Assembly (NCBI GenBank): GCA_001692895.1
Contig: KV748211.1
Coordinates: 496,001 to 560,000 of the forward strand
DNA length: 64,000 bases
Origin: Cenococcum geophilum 1.58
Taxonomy: Eukaryota; Ascomycota; Dothideomycetes; Gloniales; Gloniaceae
Reading direction: 5' to 3'
How positions within the stretch are numbered: position 1 is the first letter of the stretch; the number at the start of each line of letters is the position of its first letter. The translations under genes and the position numbers were made by a program. Below the pieces are notes generated by a model. The model had not been told where the DNA came from. It worked only from the letters and a program-made list of their open reading frames with translations, and did not search any database. Below, in pieces: positions 24,895-37,512 of this stretch.

Positions 24895-26361
24895 TCTACT
24901 AATAACTATAATAGTCTAATATATCCCTTTTATAAGTTCTTTTAGACAAACTCTTTAAGTGCTTTTAACTCCTCTTAAGTAAGCTTATAGGTCATAAAAA
25001 ACCTTAGACTTATTCCTAGTTCTAATTCTATTTTATAATCCTATATTATATAATTTGCTAGCTTTTTACTTTTTAGGCTCTATAGTTTCTTACCATATTT
25101 ATAGTATCTCTTTAGTATATAACTTAAGCCTTAATCTCTTTATATATTATTCCGACTTAGTACTATACCATTTTAACTTATTATTGTATTTTATAGCGCT
25201 AAGTATTTTTAATATTAATCTATCCTATAACCTAATCGATCTTTAGATTATACTCCTGTAACTAAGGTATGCCTAATATTGCTTTATCTTGTCCTAATAG
25301 TAGGATATTAAAAAACATCCTAATTCGTCTCCCTTTAATGGTTATCTAAATAGGTCCTATTTTAAGATTGATAATCCCTCCTCTATAGGTTATTAGATCG
25401 TCTAAAATTATAACTAATAGGTAAAGTTACTCCTTCTATCTATAAGGCAATCCTATTTTCTTAACTACTGCTAGTAAGATATGGTTTCTTATTGCTCTAC
25501 TATCTATTAGTGCTTTAAACTGTTAATCTTACTAATTAATTTATAAATTTAGGTGTTATTTTTAAATTGCTTTAAGGGTCTAAGGCTCTACTACTGGCTC
25601 CCTTTAGTTTTATAGGCCTATACTTTTCCTAACTATTAGCTACTTAATCCTATTATTCTTAGCTCGCTCTTTAGCTAATATCTAGTTTGCTTTTTATTTT
25701 TAATATACTATAGATATATATTCTCTAGGCATTCCCACTACTATTATTTATTAAGGTATTTCTCTATAAGGAATCTTTTTAGTTAAAGCGTTAAGTCTCC
25801 TAACTCCTAAATTTCCATTAAATACCATCTATACATATACTTAGCATTCTTATATTATTATTCCTCTGGCGCCTAATATATCCTTATATAGTACTTCTAT
25901 TTTTTTTTATTTAGATTTTTATGTATATTATATATATTATCCATATATATAATTTATAATAGCGTATAATATACCAGGTGCTTTAGGTTAACTCTTAACT
26001 CGTTTTTATCCTCAAGTTTAAACCTCTATTATATTAATCTAAACATTATAACTTTGTTCGCGAGTACTAATATTTATCTTTTACTTCTCTAGTCCTCTAA
26101 CTATTCCTTTAGATCCTTTAATATTATAATTAAGGCTCCCTTAATATAACTTATAACTTTTACCATAATAGGGTAAGCTTAGATAACTTACTTATCTAAC
26201 TATATATAGAAATCTTTCCACTTATTATTATATCGTTGCCTATACTACTTTTAGTATAACTATTAGAGTATATACGGCTTTTCTATAAGGAAGTATCTTT
26301 TTATTACTGCGTCGTAATAGCCCTTTATATATCGTTCTTTAAATCTAGTAAAAATCCCTAA

Positions 26362-26563
26362 TGTTAGCGACTCAGTCAATCGAGACATAAGCACGGCAAA
26401 AGGGTCGCGCAAGCCTGTACGATTGGATTGTCTATAAACGAGAATCTAAAGCTAGAGAAAGGAAAGGGGAAGGAGAGTAGCGCCAGTCAAAGAAGGGTCC
26501 TTTTATGTGGTCCTCTAGTTACGTGACCGCAAAGTTCTACCAAGTTCTGCCAGTGCCGTAACA
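26362..26563 (-). repeat. Gypsy-1 3' LTR
   Basis: 202 bp, TG...CA ends; nearly identical to 34,729-34,930. Confidence 0.92.
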
Positions 26564-27416
26564 TTACCCCCCCTCCAAAAAAGCCTGCCCTCAGGCTTTG
26601 TCGCTAAAAGTCTTAGCAAAAGAATCTAACTAATTAGACAACTTTGACCGCCGGTCGAAGTTCCTAGACATCTTAACACCTTACGTAACTAAGAAATTTC
26701 TAGGGCGTTTTTGTCCTTATGTTCTTCTAGCAGCTTATTATCTTTATTATACTAGCTTTCTATCTACTCGTCTAGGTACTTTAGCGGTCTGGGTTTATTA
26801 GGGTAACAGCTATAGAACTCCTAAAGCTTATAGGGACTACCTATAAAGTTCTATATAGGGTACTAAGTGGGGTCTAGGTTATATCCTTTCCAACTAATAT
26901 AATACTTTAACGTTCCCTTTACAAGTTTATAAGCCAGTATTTCTTTAATTTCCCATTTATTATCGCCATTAACTTAAATTAGCAGAGGAGGTTTATTCTT
27001 TTGTCTAGGTAGTAGGTTATTTATAGCTTTCCGTAGCTTATCCGGTAAGAAGATAGGGTAAACTTTAATTAAGTCTGGGAGTTTAACCTTATACAAGTTG
27101 CCTACTTTATTAAGAATCTTATATAGTTCTGCTATCTTATAGTCTAGCTTATAGCTAGGCCATTCTGTCTTCTAGTTCTTTATTATAACCTAGACCATGT
27201 CGCCTATAGTAAAGTCATCAGGAAATTTTTTTTTGGGCACGTTGTCGCAAGCGAAAATCGGGGTCTGCAAAACCTGCGTAAGTCGCGATTTTAGCGATTT
27301 GCGGCAACTTGCGGCGATTTGCTACAAATACATAGGCTACCCATNTAAATCGCCGCAAATTGCGACTTAAGTAGACCCTAATTTTCGGCTGCAATAAAAA
27401 CGCAACAAAAATACTA

Positions 27417-28760
27417 TAAAGCTCTACACGAAGCTCTATACAAAGCTCTGCACGAGGCTCTACACGAATGCTCTGCACGAAGCTCTGCACGAGGCTCTGC
27501 ACAAAGCTCTACACGAAGCTCTGCACGAAGCTCTGCACCGAAGGCTCTATACGAAGCTCTGCGATATAGAGGCTCTGTACGAGGCTCTGCACGAAGCTCT
27601 ACACGAGGCTCTGCACGAAGCTCTACACGAAGCTTTGCACGAAGCTCTACACGAGGCTCTGCACGAAGCTCTACACGAAGCTTTGCACGAAGCTCTACAC
27701 GAAGCTTTGCCACGAAGCTCTACACGAGGCTCTACACGAAGCTCTACACGAAGTTCTCCACGAAAGCTCTACACGAAGCTCTACACCGAAGGCTCTACAC
27801 GAATCTCTATACGAAGCTCTACACGAAGCTCTGCATAAAGCTCTACCACGAAGCTCTACACGAGGCTCTGCACGAAGCTCTACACGAAGCTCTGCACGAA
27901 GCTTTGCATAAAGCTCTACACGAAGCTCTACACGAAGCTCTACACAAATCTCTGCACGAAGCTTTGCGCGAGGCTCTACATGAAGCTCTACACGAAGCTT
28001 TGGCACAAGGCTCTGCATGAGGCTCTACACGAAGCTCTGCACGAAGCTCTGCACGGAGCTCTATACGAAGGCTCTGCGTATAGAGGCTCTGTACGAGGCT
28101 CCGCCACGAAGCTCTACACGAGGCTGCTCCACGAAGCTCTACACGAAGCTCTACACGAAGCTCTACAACGAAGCTCTGCACGAAGCTCTCTACACGAAGC
28201 CTCTGCACAAAGCTTTGCACGAGGCTCTACACGAGGCTCTATAACGAAGCTCTGCGTACAGAGGCTCTGTACGAGGCTCTGCACGGACGAGGCTCTATCA
28301 CGAGGCTCTGCACGAGGCTTCTAACACCGAGGCTCTGCACGAAGCTCTACACGAGGCCTCTGCCACGAAGCTCTACCACGAAGCTCTACACAAAGCTCTA
28401 TAGCACGAAGCTCCCGCCCCTAATGCCATCGAGCTTGCGCGGCTCTGCATAGCCTCTAAGCTTTACACGAAGCTTTGCCCACAGGCCTCTGCATAAGGCT
28501 CTACACGAAGCTCTGCGACACGAAGCTCTACACAGGGCTCTACACGAAGCTCTTACGTACCAGAGGCTCTGCACGAGGGTCTTTGCGCGAGCAAGCATCT
28601 ACGAAGTATGGAGGGCGTTCTACACGCGAAGCTCTGTGCGAAGCTCTAGCACGAAGCTCTACCCGTACACGTAGGCTCTCGCACGAGGCTTTGCGGCGAC
28701 ATGACGGAGGCGCGTCCCTAGCACGAAGCCTGCATCGGAGTGCCCCCTATATTCCTCGAT
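27417..28760. repeat. 12-bp satellite array in D1
   Basis: About 1.3 kb of GAAGCTCTACAC / GAAGCTCTGCAC units, decaying towards the right edge with single-base slips that shift the phase. It is the same unit as in element C. Open frames on both strands are artefacts of the 12-bp period. Confidence 0.9.
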
Positions 28761-28879
28761 AGCCTCTACACGTGCCGTCTGCAAACACAAGTGTACCCTC
28801 TTAATCTATTTACTACCTAGGTAGCCACAACTATATTTTTTAGCCTTCCTTCCTTACATCCGGTCCACCTACCTAGGGA

Positions 28880-29035
28880 GGCACCAGAACAGACCAGCGC
28901 AGCTGAAAGGACGTCCGGCGCAGAACCAGACGACCGTCGACCGTCGCCAGATACCAGACGACGATCGACGGTCGCTAGGACCAGACGTACCGTCGACCGT
29001 TGCCAGAGCCAGAACGACCACCGTCTCGAATATTA
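28880..29035. repeat. Minisatellite with GACCGTCG core in D1
   Basis: Imperfect units of about 20-30 bp, each with CCAGA and GACCGTCG. It is the counterpart of the 20-bp array at 40,345-40,605 in D2, on the opposite strand. Confidence 0.7.
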
Positions 29036-29144
29036 CAGCCAGGCAGCAGACAGGCCGTAGAGACAACGATTCGAATTAATACGATTAATCGATCAATCAA
29101 ATCAGGCGGAGCCTTCGATCGGGCCGACCTTTCCCCCAAATTAC

Positions 29145-29373
29145 AGACAGGTAGGCATAGACAGTAGCACAGATAGGAGGCACAGACGGTAGGCACAGAC
29201 GGTAGGTATAGACAGGTAGGCATAGACAGGTAGCACAGATAGGTAGGTACAGACAGGTAGGCACAGACAGTAGGCACAGAATGGTAGGCACAGATAGTAG
29301 GCATAGACAGTAGGCATAGGCAGGTAGGCATAGGCAGGTACAGACAGACAGACAGACAGACAGACAGGTAGGT

Positions 29374-29404
<31 letters not shown>

Positions 29405-29405
29405 C
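29145..29405. repeat. CAGACAGGTAGG array and CAGA/CAGG microsatellite in D1
   Basis: Repeats of CAGACAGGTAGGCA-type units run to about 29,340, then (CAGA)n and (CAGG)n to 29,404. The complement of the same unit fills 39,955-40,275 in D2. Confidence 0.85.
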
Positions 29406-29539
29406 ACTAGGCCTAGTTAGGAAATCGGTATACAGCCAGCAGATCGTTAGGAATACCGCCAATTNATAATTTAGAGCCTTTGTAAAGGGTATCCCCCTTA
29501 TCTTAATTGCTTAATAAATAGCTCTATATTTTATATAGT

Positions 29540-29820
29540 TATATAGAAATATAAAATATGCAAAATATAAAATATATAAAATGTGTAAAATGTGCAAAAT
29601 ATATAAAATATATAAAATATACAAAACGTGTAAAATATACAGGCTCTGCGCGTTTGCTGCAAGTTGCTGTAAAATGCGTAGGCTCTATGCAGTTTGCTGT
29701 AAGTTGCTGCAAAATACGCAGGCTCTGTACAGTTTGCCGCAAAATGCGCAAACCGCACAAGACCATATACGACTGCCGCGACCGTACAGTTTGCCGCAAA
29801 TTGCCGCAAACTGCAACAAC
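29540..29820. repeat. TATAAAA-rich array and ~45-bp repeats at the right end of D1
   Basis: Units such as AAAATATATAAAATGTG run to about 29,640. Then come about three ~45-bp units with GGCTCTG, CAGTTTGCTGC and AAAATGCGCA. The TTGCGGCA theme recurs near the left end of D1, so these may be subterminal motifs. Confidence 0.6.
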
Positions 29821-32800
29821 GAGCCCGAAAAAAATTTTCCTGATGGTTAGGCTCGCGCCTATACTTATTCGCCTACTATTCTATTAATTTCTAGGCCTTT
29901 TTTAGGTTTGTATAGGCCACTTTCTAGGCTTCTTCTAAGCGCTTAGCATACTACTAGGCTTCCTTATAAGATAGTTTTTCGCGTACGGTCTAGGGCCCTT
30001 CTAGTCTTTCCCAGTTAAAGCTTATATGGGGTAGGTAACCCATTTCTAGTTAAATAGGGGCAAATCCGGTAGAGTTATAGGGTAGGGTTGCTTGGGCGTA
30101 GTTTATTATAGGCAATAGTTCAGCCTAGTTATCCTAGAAGTAGTTAATAAAAGGCCGGAGTCTCTAGTCCAAGTATTAATTTACAATCTCCGTTTAACTG
30201 TCTATCTGGGGGTAATATACCGTAGAAAGCTTTAGCTTAATGCCTAGGATCTAAGTAAACTTATTCTAAAAGGCTAATATAAACTGCGGCCCGTAGTTAG
30301 ATATAATAGTATCCGGTGGTCTATAAATCCGGTAAACATAATAGATATATAGTTAGGCTGCCTCTTTAGCATTAATATTCTTATAATAGGGAATTAAGAA
30401 CGGGCGCTTACCGAAACAGTTAACTAGGATTATAACTATATTATATCCGTTACGGTCTAGAGGTAGCTTATAAAAGTCTATAGAGATATATTACTAGGGG
30501 CAGTTAGGTATTAGGAGGGGTTTTAATAGTCCTAGGGTCTTATCTCGTGGAATTATAGACCTATGGCAGTTATTGCAGTTCCGTATATAGCGGTCAATAT
30601 CTATAATTATTCTGGGCCAGTAGTAGCGGTCGCCAATAATCCTACGGGTCTTATTTTTTTTTTAGGGTAGGCCGTAGAGACCTAGGCATATACTTCGGCA
30701 ATAAGCCGAGTCCGTAAGTTCTGTTCCTCTACTACTACTAGCTATTTATAGTGCTTAAGCAGTCCACTTTCAAGGGACTATAGGCTAAAAACGTTCTTTG
30801 CCTTTTCGCGGTACTTCTGTAAAGAAGGGGCCGTACAGTTTACCTGCAGTAGTTTATTAATAAGGTCCCGTTCCATGGAGTTAATAGGGCATATCTTAGT
30901 ATCTAAAGAGTCTGTATTTAGTTCTGCCCGTATTTAGGAGTTAAGGTGCTTTAGTTATAGTAGTGTCTAGGTCCATAATAAGATCTTCGCAGCCGTATAG
31001 TTACCTAGGTCTTATTCACGCCTAATAAGAGTATTTATACGGTTTATAGCGCCTAGTCTGTATATAATTAAGAAGTTAAACTAAGATAGGATATCCGCCT
31101 AGCGTGCCTGCCGGGCCGTAAAGGCCTTAGTTATTATAAAGTATTCTAGGGCCTTATAATCTAATACTACCTTAATGGGTTTAGGGGTCCCCTCTAGCTG
31201 TGTACGCTAGTGCTAAAAGCTAGAGATAATAGCCAGTATTTCTTTATTATAGATATGGTAGTTTAGTTTAGCATCTATTATAGTCTTTAAATAGTATACG
31301 ACAGGGTGCTATTCTCCATCCAGTTGCTTCTAGGAAAAAACACTGGCTATTACGCCGTTTAAGGTATTAGTTTCTAGTATTAAGGGCCGTTCTAGGTTAA
31401 AGTGGGCAAGTAGGGGGGCCGACACTAGCCGTTTTTTAAGCTTATTAAAGGCCTGCATATACATGGNGTTAAAGTAAAAGGGCTGGTCTTTCCTAGTAAG
31501 GCGGTTAAGAGGCTAGGCGATCCTACTATAGTTCTTAATAAAGCGTTGGTAGAAGTTACAGAAACCTAAAAATAATTATACTCCCTTTACGGTACGTGGG
31601 GGCGTCCACTAGTTAATTGCGGCCGTTTTCTCTAGGTCGGCTTTAATTCCGTCCGTGCTAATAATAAAACCTAGGTACTTTATACGCTTAATACTAAATT
31701 CCGACTTCTTAATATCGGCCTAGAGGCTAGCTTCGCAGAGCCGTTATAGAACTTTATAGACGTGCTCCTTGTATTCCAGTTCGTTCTCTAAGTAGATTAT
31801 AATATTATCTAGATAGGCCGTATAGAAGTCATTAAGGTAGTTAAAGAATACATCGTTTATATACCGCTAGTACGTAGCTAGTCCGTTAGTTAGTCTAAAA
31901 GGAAGTACCTTATATTTATACGTTCCGTAACGGGTCTAAAATATAGTAAGATCCTTAGACCTGGGGTTTATCCTAATTTAGTAAAAGGCCTAGCAGATAT
32001 TAAGCTTTATAAAAACCTTAGCTCTACTTATTTAGGTAAGAGTCTTATTAAGTAAGGGTAGCGGGTAGCGGTCCTTGCAGGTTATATTATTTAGCTTATA
32101 GTAGTTAATGCAGAAGCGTAGTCCTCTATTTAGCTTTTTAATAAAGAGAATAGGTAAGTTAAAAGGGGCTTAGCTAGGCTCGATAAAGCCCTTATTTAGG
32201 TTATTAATAAGGTACTACTTTATAGCCTATAATTCGGTAATAAACTATAGGTAGAGAGGGCTAAAGCTAAGGGTGCTTCCCTTATCTTACTCAATCTCGA
32301 TCTTATAGTTATATAGTCAGTAGGGTGAAAGTATATTAGATACTGCCTTAGAGAATACGTCCTTAAATTTCCGGTATCAATTGGGTAGTTTTTATTCCAC
32401 TAGTTCTTTATCCATAAGCCCGCTTTCCTATTCACTAAGCTTGCTTTTCTTTTCCTTAATTATTTAGTTAATTTCGTATAGGCTAGATATAAAGGCAATG
32501 GCATTAGGCTGAACCAGGTTCCGGTAAAATCCTATAGCGCCAATATAGCAGACATTAACTAGTGGGAGGTCTGTAGGTTTCTTTAGCGTCCGTTAGGCCG
32601 TAGTTTACGGTATAAGGTTTATAGTCTTCCTTAGCTTACGTTCTATTTTCCGTAAGTTATCCTTTCTATCTATTAGTTTAGTGTGGCGTCCAATGTCCCT
32701 AGCCTTCCTTTATGGCTGCATAGGGCCTAGGTTCTTTATTAGGGACTTAGCTAGGCTACTACCAACTTCCTAAGTCTCTAGTGCGGGTAGTATAATATAG

Positions 32801-34728
32801 GTAGTCTGGGGGCGGCGTAATATACAGATCTATTGCGGATTAAGCTATATATCCTTCTTAAAAGCCTAGTCCCTACGCGTTATATCGGCCTAGTAAACGG
32901 TGTCTATCTACGGCCGTATAAGGTTTTCTATTATAATACTAATCTCTTTTATAAAGGAAGGCGTTAGGGGTATAGTTTTAGGCTAAATAAGCTACCTATT
33001 CCGTATATTAAGCTATAAGTCTAAATAGGCTAGCTATTTTCTCCCTAAGATTATATTATAGCTTCTAAGGTCCGTAATAAGGAAGGGGATGTTATACTAC
33101 CTTTATCCGTTAACGCGGAGGTAAATCTACAAGATAGTTATAATAGGTGGCCCTATCCGTCCGTTATAACCGCAAATAGGGATTAGTTTAGGCAGTTCTT
33201 TAAGGGGTATATTTAAAAAGTCAGCCAGTTTTATAGCGCACTTTATATTAATTAAGGTAAAGGCATTTACTCCTAAGTTAGCTAAAGCAGAGGTTAAAAC
33301 TTAATATCTATTACGAAATAAAGTATAAGGGATAGTGCAGCTTCTTCTACTAACTAGCTAACCCAGATTAATATATAACATATCGATCCCTTTTAACCCT
33401 AGAGAGGAGTCTTCCTCTAAGGTTCCTCTTTTTCCGGCTCTACACTATCCTTTTAAATTAATAGGACCTCGTTTATCTTTACCTTTGTTAGGCAGTTCCT
33501 TATAGGGTAGCCTATTTAACCGTATAAAAAGCAAGCTCCTTAATCGCTAAGGGCCTATATATAGGGGTCGCTATATATAGGCCGGGTGTATACTAGGCCT
33601 ATAGTAGGGGTAGCTGCGCGGCTAACTACTAGGTTAACTATAGGAGTTGCCAATTATACCGGGGCACTACGGGCCGTACTCGTAGTACTTACGGCCTAGT
33701 TTGCAAGGTTTCTAGTTTTTAGCTAATTAGCGCGTGCCTTAATTTAATAAAGGCCTTAGTTAATAGCTAGGCAATAGTCCGTAAGTTCCTTTAATGTCTA
33801 TGCCGTAGTATAAGCTGGCAATATAGCCCGCTATAGGTCCAGGGTAAGCTTATTAAAGAGGTCTAGTAGTAGGTCTTCCTAGGGGATCTAGGCCTATCCG
33901 GCCAGGTATAAAAAGCGGGTTTAGAAGGCCGAAAAGGTCTCTGTTGTTTTTATATTTAGGCTTTTATAGCTAAGGCGGGCGTTTTATACTTTAAAAGGGT
34001 CTTTATAAATAGAAGATAAGTGTTTAATTATTTCTTTTTTAGAGATAAAGGGGTCTGCTAAGTCTTTAGTGTATTGCGGGCGTAAATGCATCTAGGCGTC
34101 TCCGCCAGTACGGCCGAAGACGTAGGCCATTCTGGCTTAGGCGCTAGGGAAGTAATCTGCATTAACTTTAAGCTTGTCCCGTAATTAAAGCTTCTAATTA
34201 TTAAATATAGGGTTAGTTCCGTCTATAAGTAGTAGGGGGTCTATAACCTTTGCTAACCGCTTTAGTACTATATAGGCCTTAGTAGATCCACTAAGGCGTT
34301 AGGATAGGGCCTAAAGGACTATAGCAAGTCTTTAGTTGTCTAATAATGACTTATTATTAGATATAGGGGTATCTCTGGCTTTAAGCAGCTCTCGCAGTTG
34401 TTTAATTTTGGTATTAGTAGCCGTAAGCTCCGCCTAGGGGGTTAAAACGTTAATTATTTCTTTATCTGAAGTATTTAAGGGTCCTATAGCTACTTTACCT
34501 ACTGCTATAGTTCGTGGTATAGTGATAGGGGTGTTAGGTAATTCCGGGTAATTTCTTTAAGGGTTCTGGTCTGTGTGTATCTTATATATCCTTTCCTTAG
34601 GGTTCTATTCTTTTCTTTTAGGTCCTGTCCTTATGGTCCTAGTAATGTCCTTAGGGTCCTATTCTATGTTCTTGTAGATATATTTAAGTTCCTTCTTAGG
34701 AAGAAAGAGTAAAGTAAGCTTTAGATAA

Positions 34729-34930
34729 TGTTAGCGACTCAGTTAATCGAGACATAAGCACGGCAAAAGGGTCGCGCAAGCCTATACGATTGGATTGTCT
34801 ATAAACGAGAATCTAAAGCTAGAGAAAGGAAAGGGGAAGGAGAGCAGCGCCAGTTAAAGAAGGGTCCTTTTATGCGGTCCTCTAGTTACATAACCGCAAA
34901 GTTCTACCAAGTTCTGCCAGTGCCGTAACA
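34729..34930 (-). repeat. Gypsy-1 5' LTR
   Basis: 202 bp; about seven transition differences from the 3' LTR. Followed by the target duplication CCTAA. Confidence 0.92.
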
Positions 34931-35107
34931 CCTAAATCCTTTTCTTATTCTAGTTTAGAAAGCCACTTTACTCTTAGCGTGCCTATTTTAGGCCTATTAG
35001 TTATTCTTTATATAAGTGCTCTGTCCCTAGTATAACCTAATATACTAGTTTTCTAGTTTAGCTTCTGTTCTTACTATATAAGGATTCTCTATCTAAATTC
35101 CTCTATA

Positions 35108-37512
35108 TTCTCGCTTGCAAAAGTGTTCAGAAAAATCGGGGGCTTGGCGCCCCACGAAAAAAAAAATCGAATTCGACCAATTTGAAGCTTACCACCTACA
35201 ATAAGCCACCATGCCTATATTACGCTCTGGTAAAGTGTCGCAGGGCTTAAATAAGCTTGAAACTCAAATATCCAAGCATCAGAATAGGGGCAAAACGTTA
35301 GTGCAGAAGGTAGTACAGCCTTTGGCCGATTAGATCCCCCCCAGCAGCCCACTAAATATTACCTCTTATATTACCACCAAACAGCTTCCTAATCCCGCCC
35401 CTATTGCCGAAGGCTCTACTACCTAGCTACCAATTAGAGTTATAAGCTCTAATTCTATAGATTACGACTTAGGAGAGGAAGATGCGCTTGGTATGCAGCT
35501 CCAATCAAGCCCTAAATTACCCTTGTTTGACACCCTATGTAATATTTATACGCTACCTAATTTTAATAAGGAAGACAACTAGGAGCTTCCTGCTGAGGCT
35601 AAGGACGATAAGGAAGATAAGGATAAGGTAAAAGAACTTCCTAATCTAAAAAGGAGTAGACCCAAAGTAGTATATAGGGGGGGCGATCCACCAAGGAGTT
35701 CTGGCAGATTAACTAAAAAGATACTAAAGACAGTCTCTTAATCAAGGCCGCATAGAGCTTCCCAAATAGGAAATCAGAATAAGCATAAATCGACGTTAAA
35801 AAGGCCGTCAAATGCATTAAAATTAGCCGCTAGGAAAAGCAGGCCCCTAGAGCCTATATCTGATATTAAGGCCTTAGATAATAGTATAAGAGAGCTTATA
35901 AAGACTCCTACTAAGGCTAGCAAGCGTCGTAGGAAGGAGCTTGATTCCTCGCCAGCACTAGCCATTGCTACCTTTTTAATAAATGTTGTTGTTCTATTTA
36001 ATAATAAGAAGCTGCTTATATCAAGCTTAGTAAAGAAGTTGGATAACCTGCTATTTGGCTTAATTGCGATTAATAAGCAGGAAGGAGTAGAGAAATACGC
36101 CAGATCGTAAGGCTTTAATACGCATTTTATTAAAAGGACGATCTTAATTGAGGCTCTAGATGGCCTAGGTCTTTAAGTGATTAAGACGACGTCTAAACGG
36201 CCTTATATAACGACGCATGACGACTAGTAGGAAGCCTTAGATATGATCGTGTATTGGTGGGAGGGCTTAGGAAGGCGTAGTACTACCATAACGGTTTAAT
36301 TGGTGTACTCCCGATTGGCTATAGGACCAATTAAGGAACTAAATTAAGCCTTAGCGCAGGCTCCGGAGCCTACGCCGACGATTGCTCCTATGCCAATAAT
36401 TGCTCCTGCGCCTGAATTGCCACCTACTACTGCGCCTAAAAAGATAATATACGCAGAGGCCTGTATAGAGGCACGGCTTATAAAGGAAGGAGAGGTTACT
36501 AAGTAGATAACGTATATGCTTATTGCCTAAACTATAGCCTACTATAAGCCTGGGTGCAGGAACGTATTAAAGAGGTGTATTAATTGGGCAGGCGGCTACT
36601 AGGAGCTTAATTAATTAAAGCTTTAAGAATGGTGTAATATAGCAGTAGCTGGTACCGCTAGCGCTAATAAAGTTCCTACAAAGGTTCTAAACGCCGTAAT
36701 AGTTCGTATATTAGTTAATGCAAAGAACGGGAAGAAGAAAGGGGGGAGGAAGGAGGTAGAGTAGTAGGAACAGCCACCACCGCCGCCACAGCCGTAGTAT
36801 TAACCTCAGTGGAGCCACCCGGCCTTTCCGCCACCACCTTATATATACTACTATTAACCTCTATAGGCTCTATAGGCTCCGCAGGCTCTACAGCTAAATC
36901 AGTAGTCTTAATTTCCTATACCGCAATCTACTGCTCTTTGTAAAAGTAGCCCGATTACTAAGGACCCAGATCTCCCACCTTTTATTAATTAATATATAGA
37001 TTAGCTCTTAATACGGTACCCTAAGTATGTTAAGCTTTTTAATATAGCAAAGGAAGGCTTTGTAGAAGAGGTATATACCTAGCAGGCGCTGTATATAAAG
37101 AGGAATAGAGACAACTACGAGGACACTTTAATTGGTATAGTAGAGAAAAAAGGGACTTAAGCTTTAATATATGCGCATATTAATGAGTTTAAGAAGACGC
37201 TTAATGCTTAATCTTGGTAAGGGCCCTAATAAGGTACTTAATTTAGGAGGAAGCTAATATAGAATACTAGGTACCTGTATGGCGACAATATAGGCAGGAG
37301 CCCGCGGTGGCATAGTAAAAGCGGAAAGAAATGGCAAAAATGGACCTGCAATACTATGTAATTGATAAATATATACTTTTTAGGCAATATTTAGGCTTAC
37401 TAAAGGCTTCGTGGTGGGTCTATATAAGGTAGTCGTCAAATTGGTCGAATTCGAATTTTTTTTAGTGGGGCGCCAAGCCCCCGATTTTTCTGAACACTTT
37501 TACAAGCGAGAA
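35108..37512 (+). mobile_element. Element G: 2.4-kb TIR element with TA target and unknown protein frame
   Basis: Inverted ends of at least 60 bp read TTCTCGCTTG, then AAAGTGTTCAG, CTTGGCGCCCCAC, an A run and CGAATTCGACCAATTTGA. TA lies on each side, and the uninterrupted site CTCTATAGTTTC is seen in Gypsy-2b (56,451-56,462). So this is a full insertion at a TA, as in Tc1/mariner-like groups. The GGCGCC palindrome lies inside each TIR. The only coding signal is the plus-strand frame described separately. Confidence 0.8.
35211..37361 (+). pseudogene. Unrecognised ~716-residue protein frame of element G
   Basis: The ATG at 35,211 has a strong initiation context (GCCACC). The frame keeps its phase to TAA at 37,359, broken by some thirty in-frame TAA/TAG codons and, as far as I can see, no TGA, as expected if CAA, CAG and TGG codons were mutated by RIP. 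Visible features, in order: an N-terminal Ser/Pro-rich third, a basic patch KASKRRRKEL (about residue 235), a hydrophobic stretch AIATFLINVVVLF, a Pro-rich linker (APEPTPTIAP...), a basic KNGKKKGGRKE, a Pro/Gln/Tyr-rich segment, and a Lys/Trp-rich tail (HSKSGKKWQKW). I recognise no DDE/D catalytic pattern or known transposase. It could be a transposase of an unfamiliar family, an accessory protein, or a passenger gene. The whole TIR element probably spread by means of it or of a related source. Confidence 0.6.

Larger units (their letters stand above)
27216..29845. mobile_element. Element D1: satellite-carrying TIR element inside Gypsy-1 integrase
   Basis: The ends are inverted repeats of about 30 bp: CATCAGGAAA, a T run, then GGGCACGTTGT on the left; the complement has CATCAGGAAAA, a T run and GGGCTCGTTGT. 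The Gypsy-1 integrase frame stops at the left end and resumes at the right end. A 2-bp GT flanks both sides. The interior has no gene. It is a chain of repeats: TTGCGG-rich DNA (27,240-27,370), the 12-bp satellite, a GACCGTCG minisatellite, a CAGACAGGTAGG array, a TATAAAA-rich array and a ~45-bp repeat. D2 at 39,637 has the same order in reverse and similar ends, so this is a family. It is non-autonomous, and a Tc1/mariner-like origin is possible from the 2-bp duplication. Confidence 0.65.
26362..34930 (-). mobile_element. Gypsy-1: chromodomain-type Ty3/Gypsy fossil with two LTRs
   Basis: Two 202-bp LTRs (TGTTAGCGAC...GCCGTAACA) lie at 26,362-26,563 and 34,729-34,930. The 5-bp target duplication CCTAA lies at 26,357-26,361 and 34,931-34,935. 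A purine tract (complement of CCCCCCCTCC) adjoins the low-coordinate LTR, so coding is on the minus strand. Parts from high to low coordinates are: gag (about 34,500-33,450, with a degenerate zinc knuckle near 33,520), aspartic protease (about 33,350-33,000), reverse transcriptase and RNase H (about 32,500-31,100), integrase (30,900-29,850 and continuing below 27,215), and a chromodomain-like end with YYISWKGY near 26,880. Element D1 interrupts the integrase. Gag-pol is broken many times. The LTRs differ at about seven sites, all transitions, so it is a fairly recent insertion altered by RIP. Confidence 0.85.

Noticed and set aside
27218-28762. Open frames of 65-125 codons rich in Arg, Ala, Glu, Leu or Thr, Lys, Leu
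   Set aside because: Same 12-bp satellite effect inside element D1.
28975-29462. Tyr/Cys/Leu/Pro-rich frames that look like secreted or membrane peptides
   Set aside because: They follow the CAGACAGGTAGG array and the CAGA/CAGG microsatellite, not a gene.
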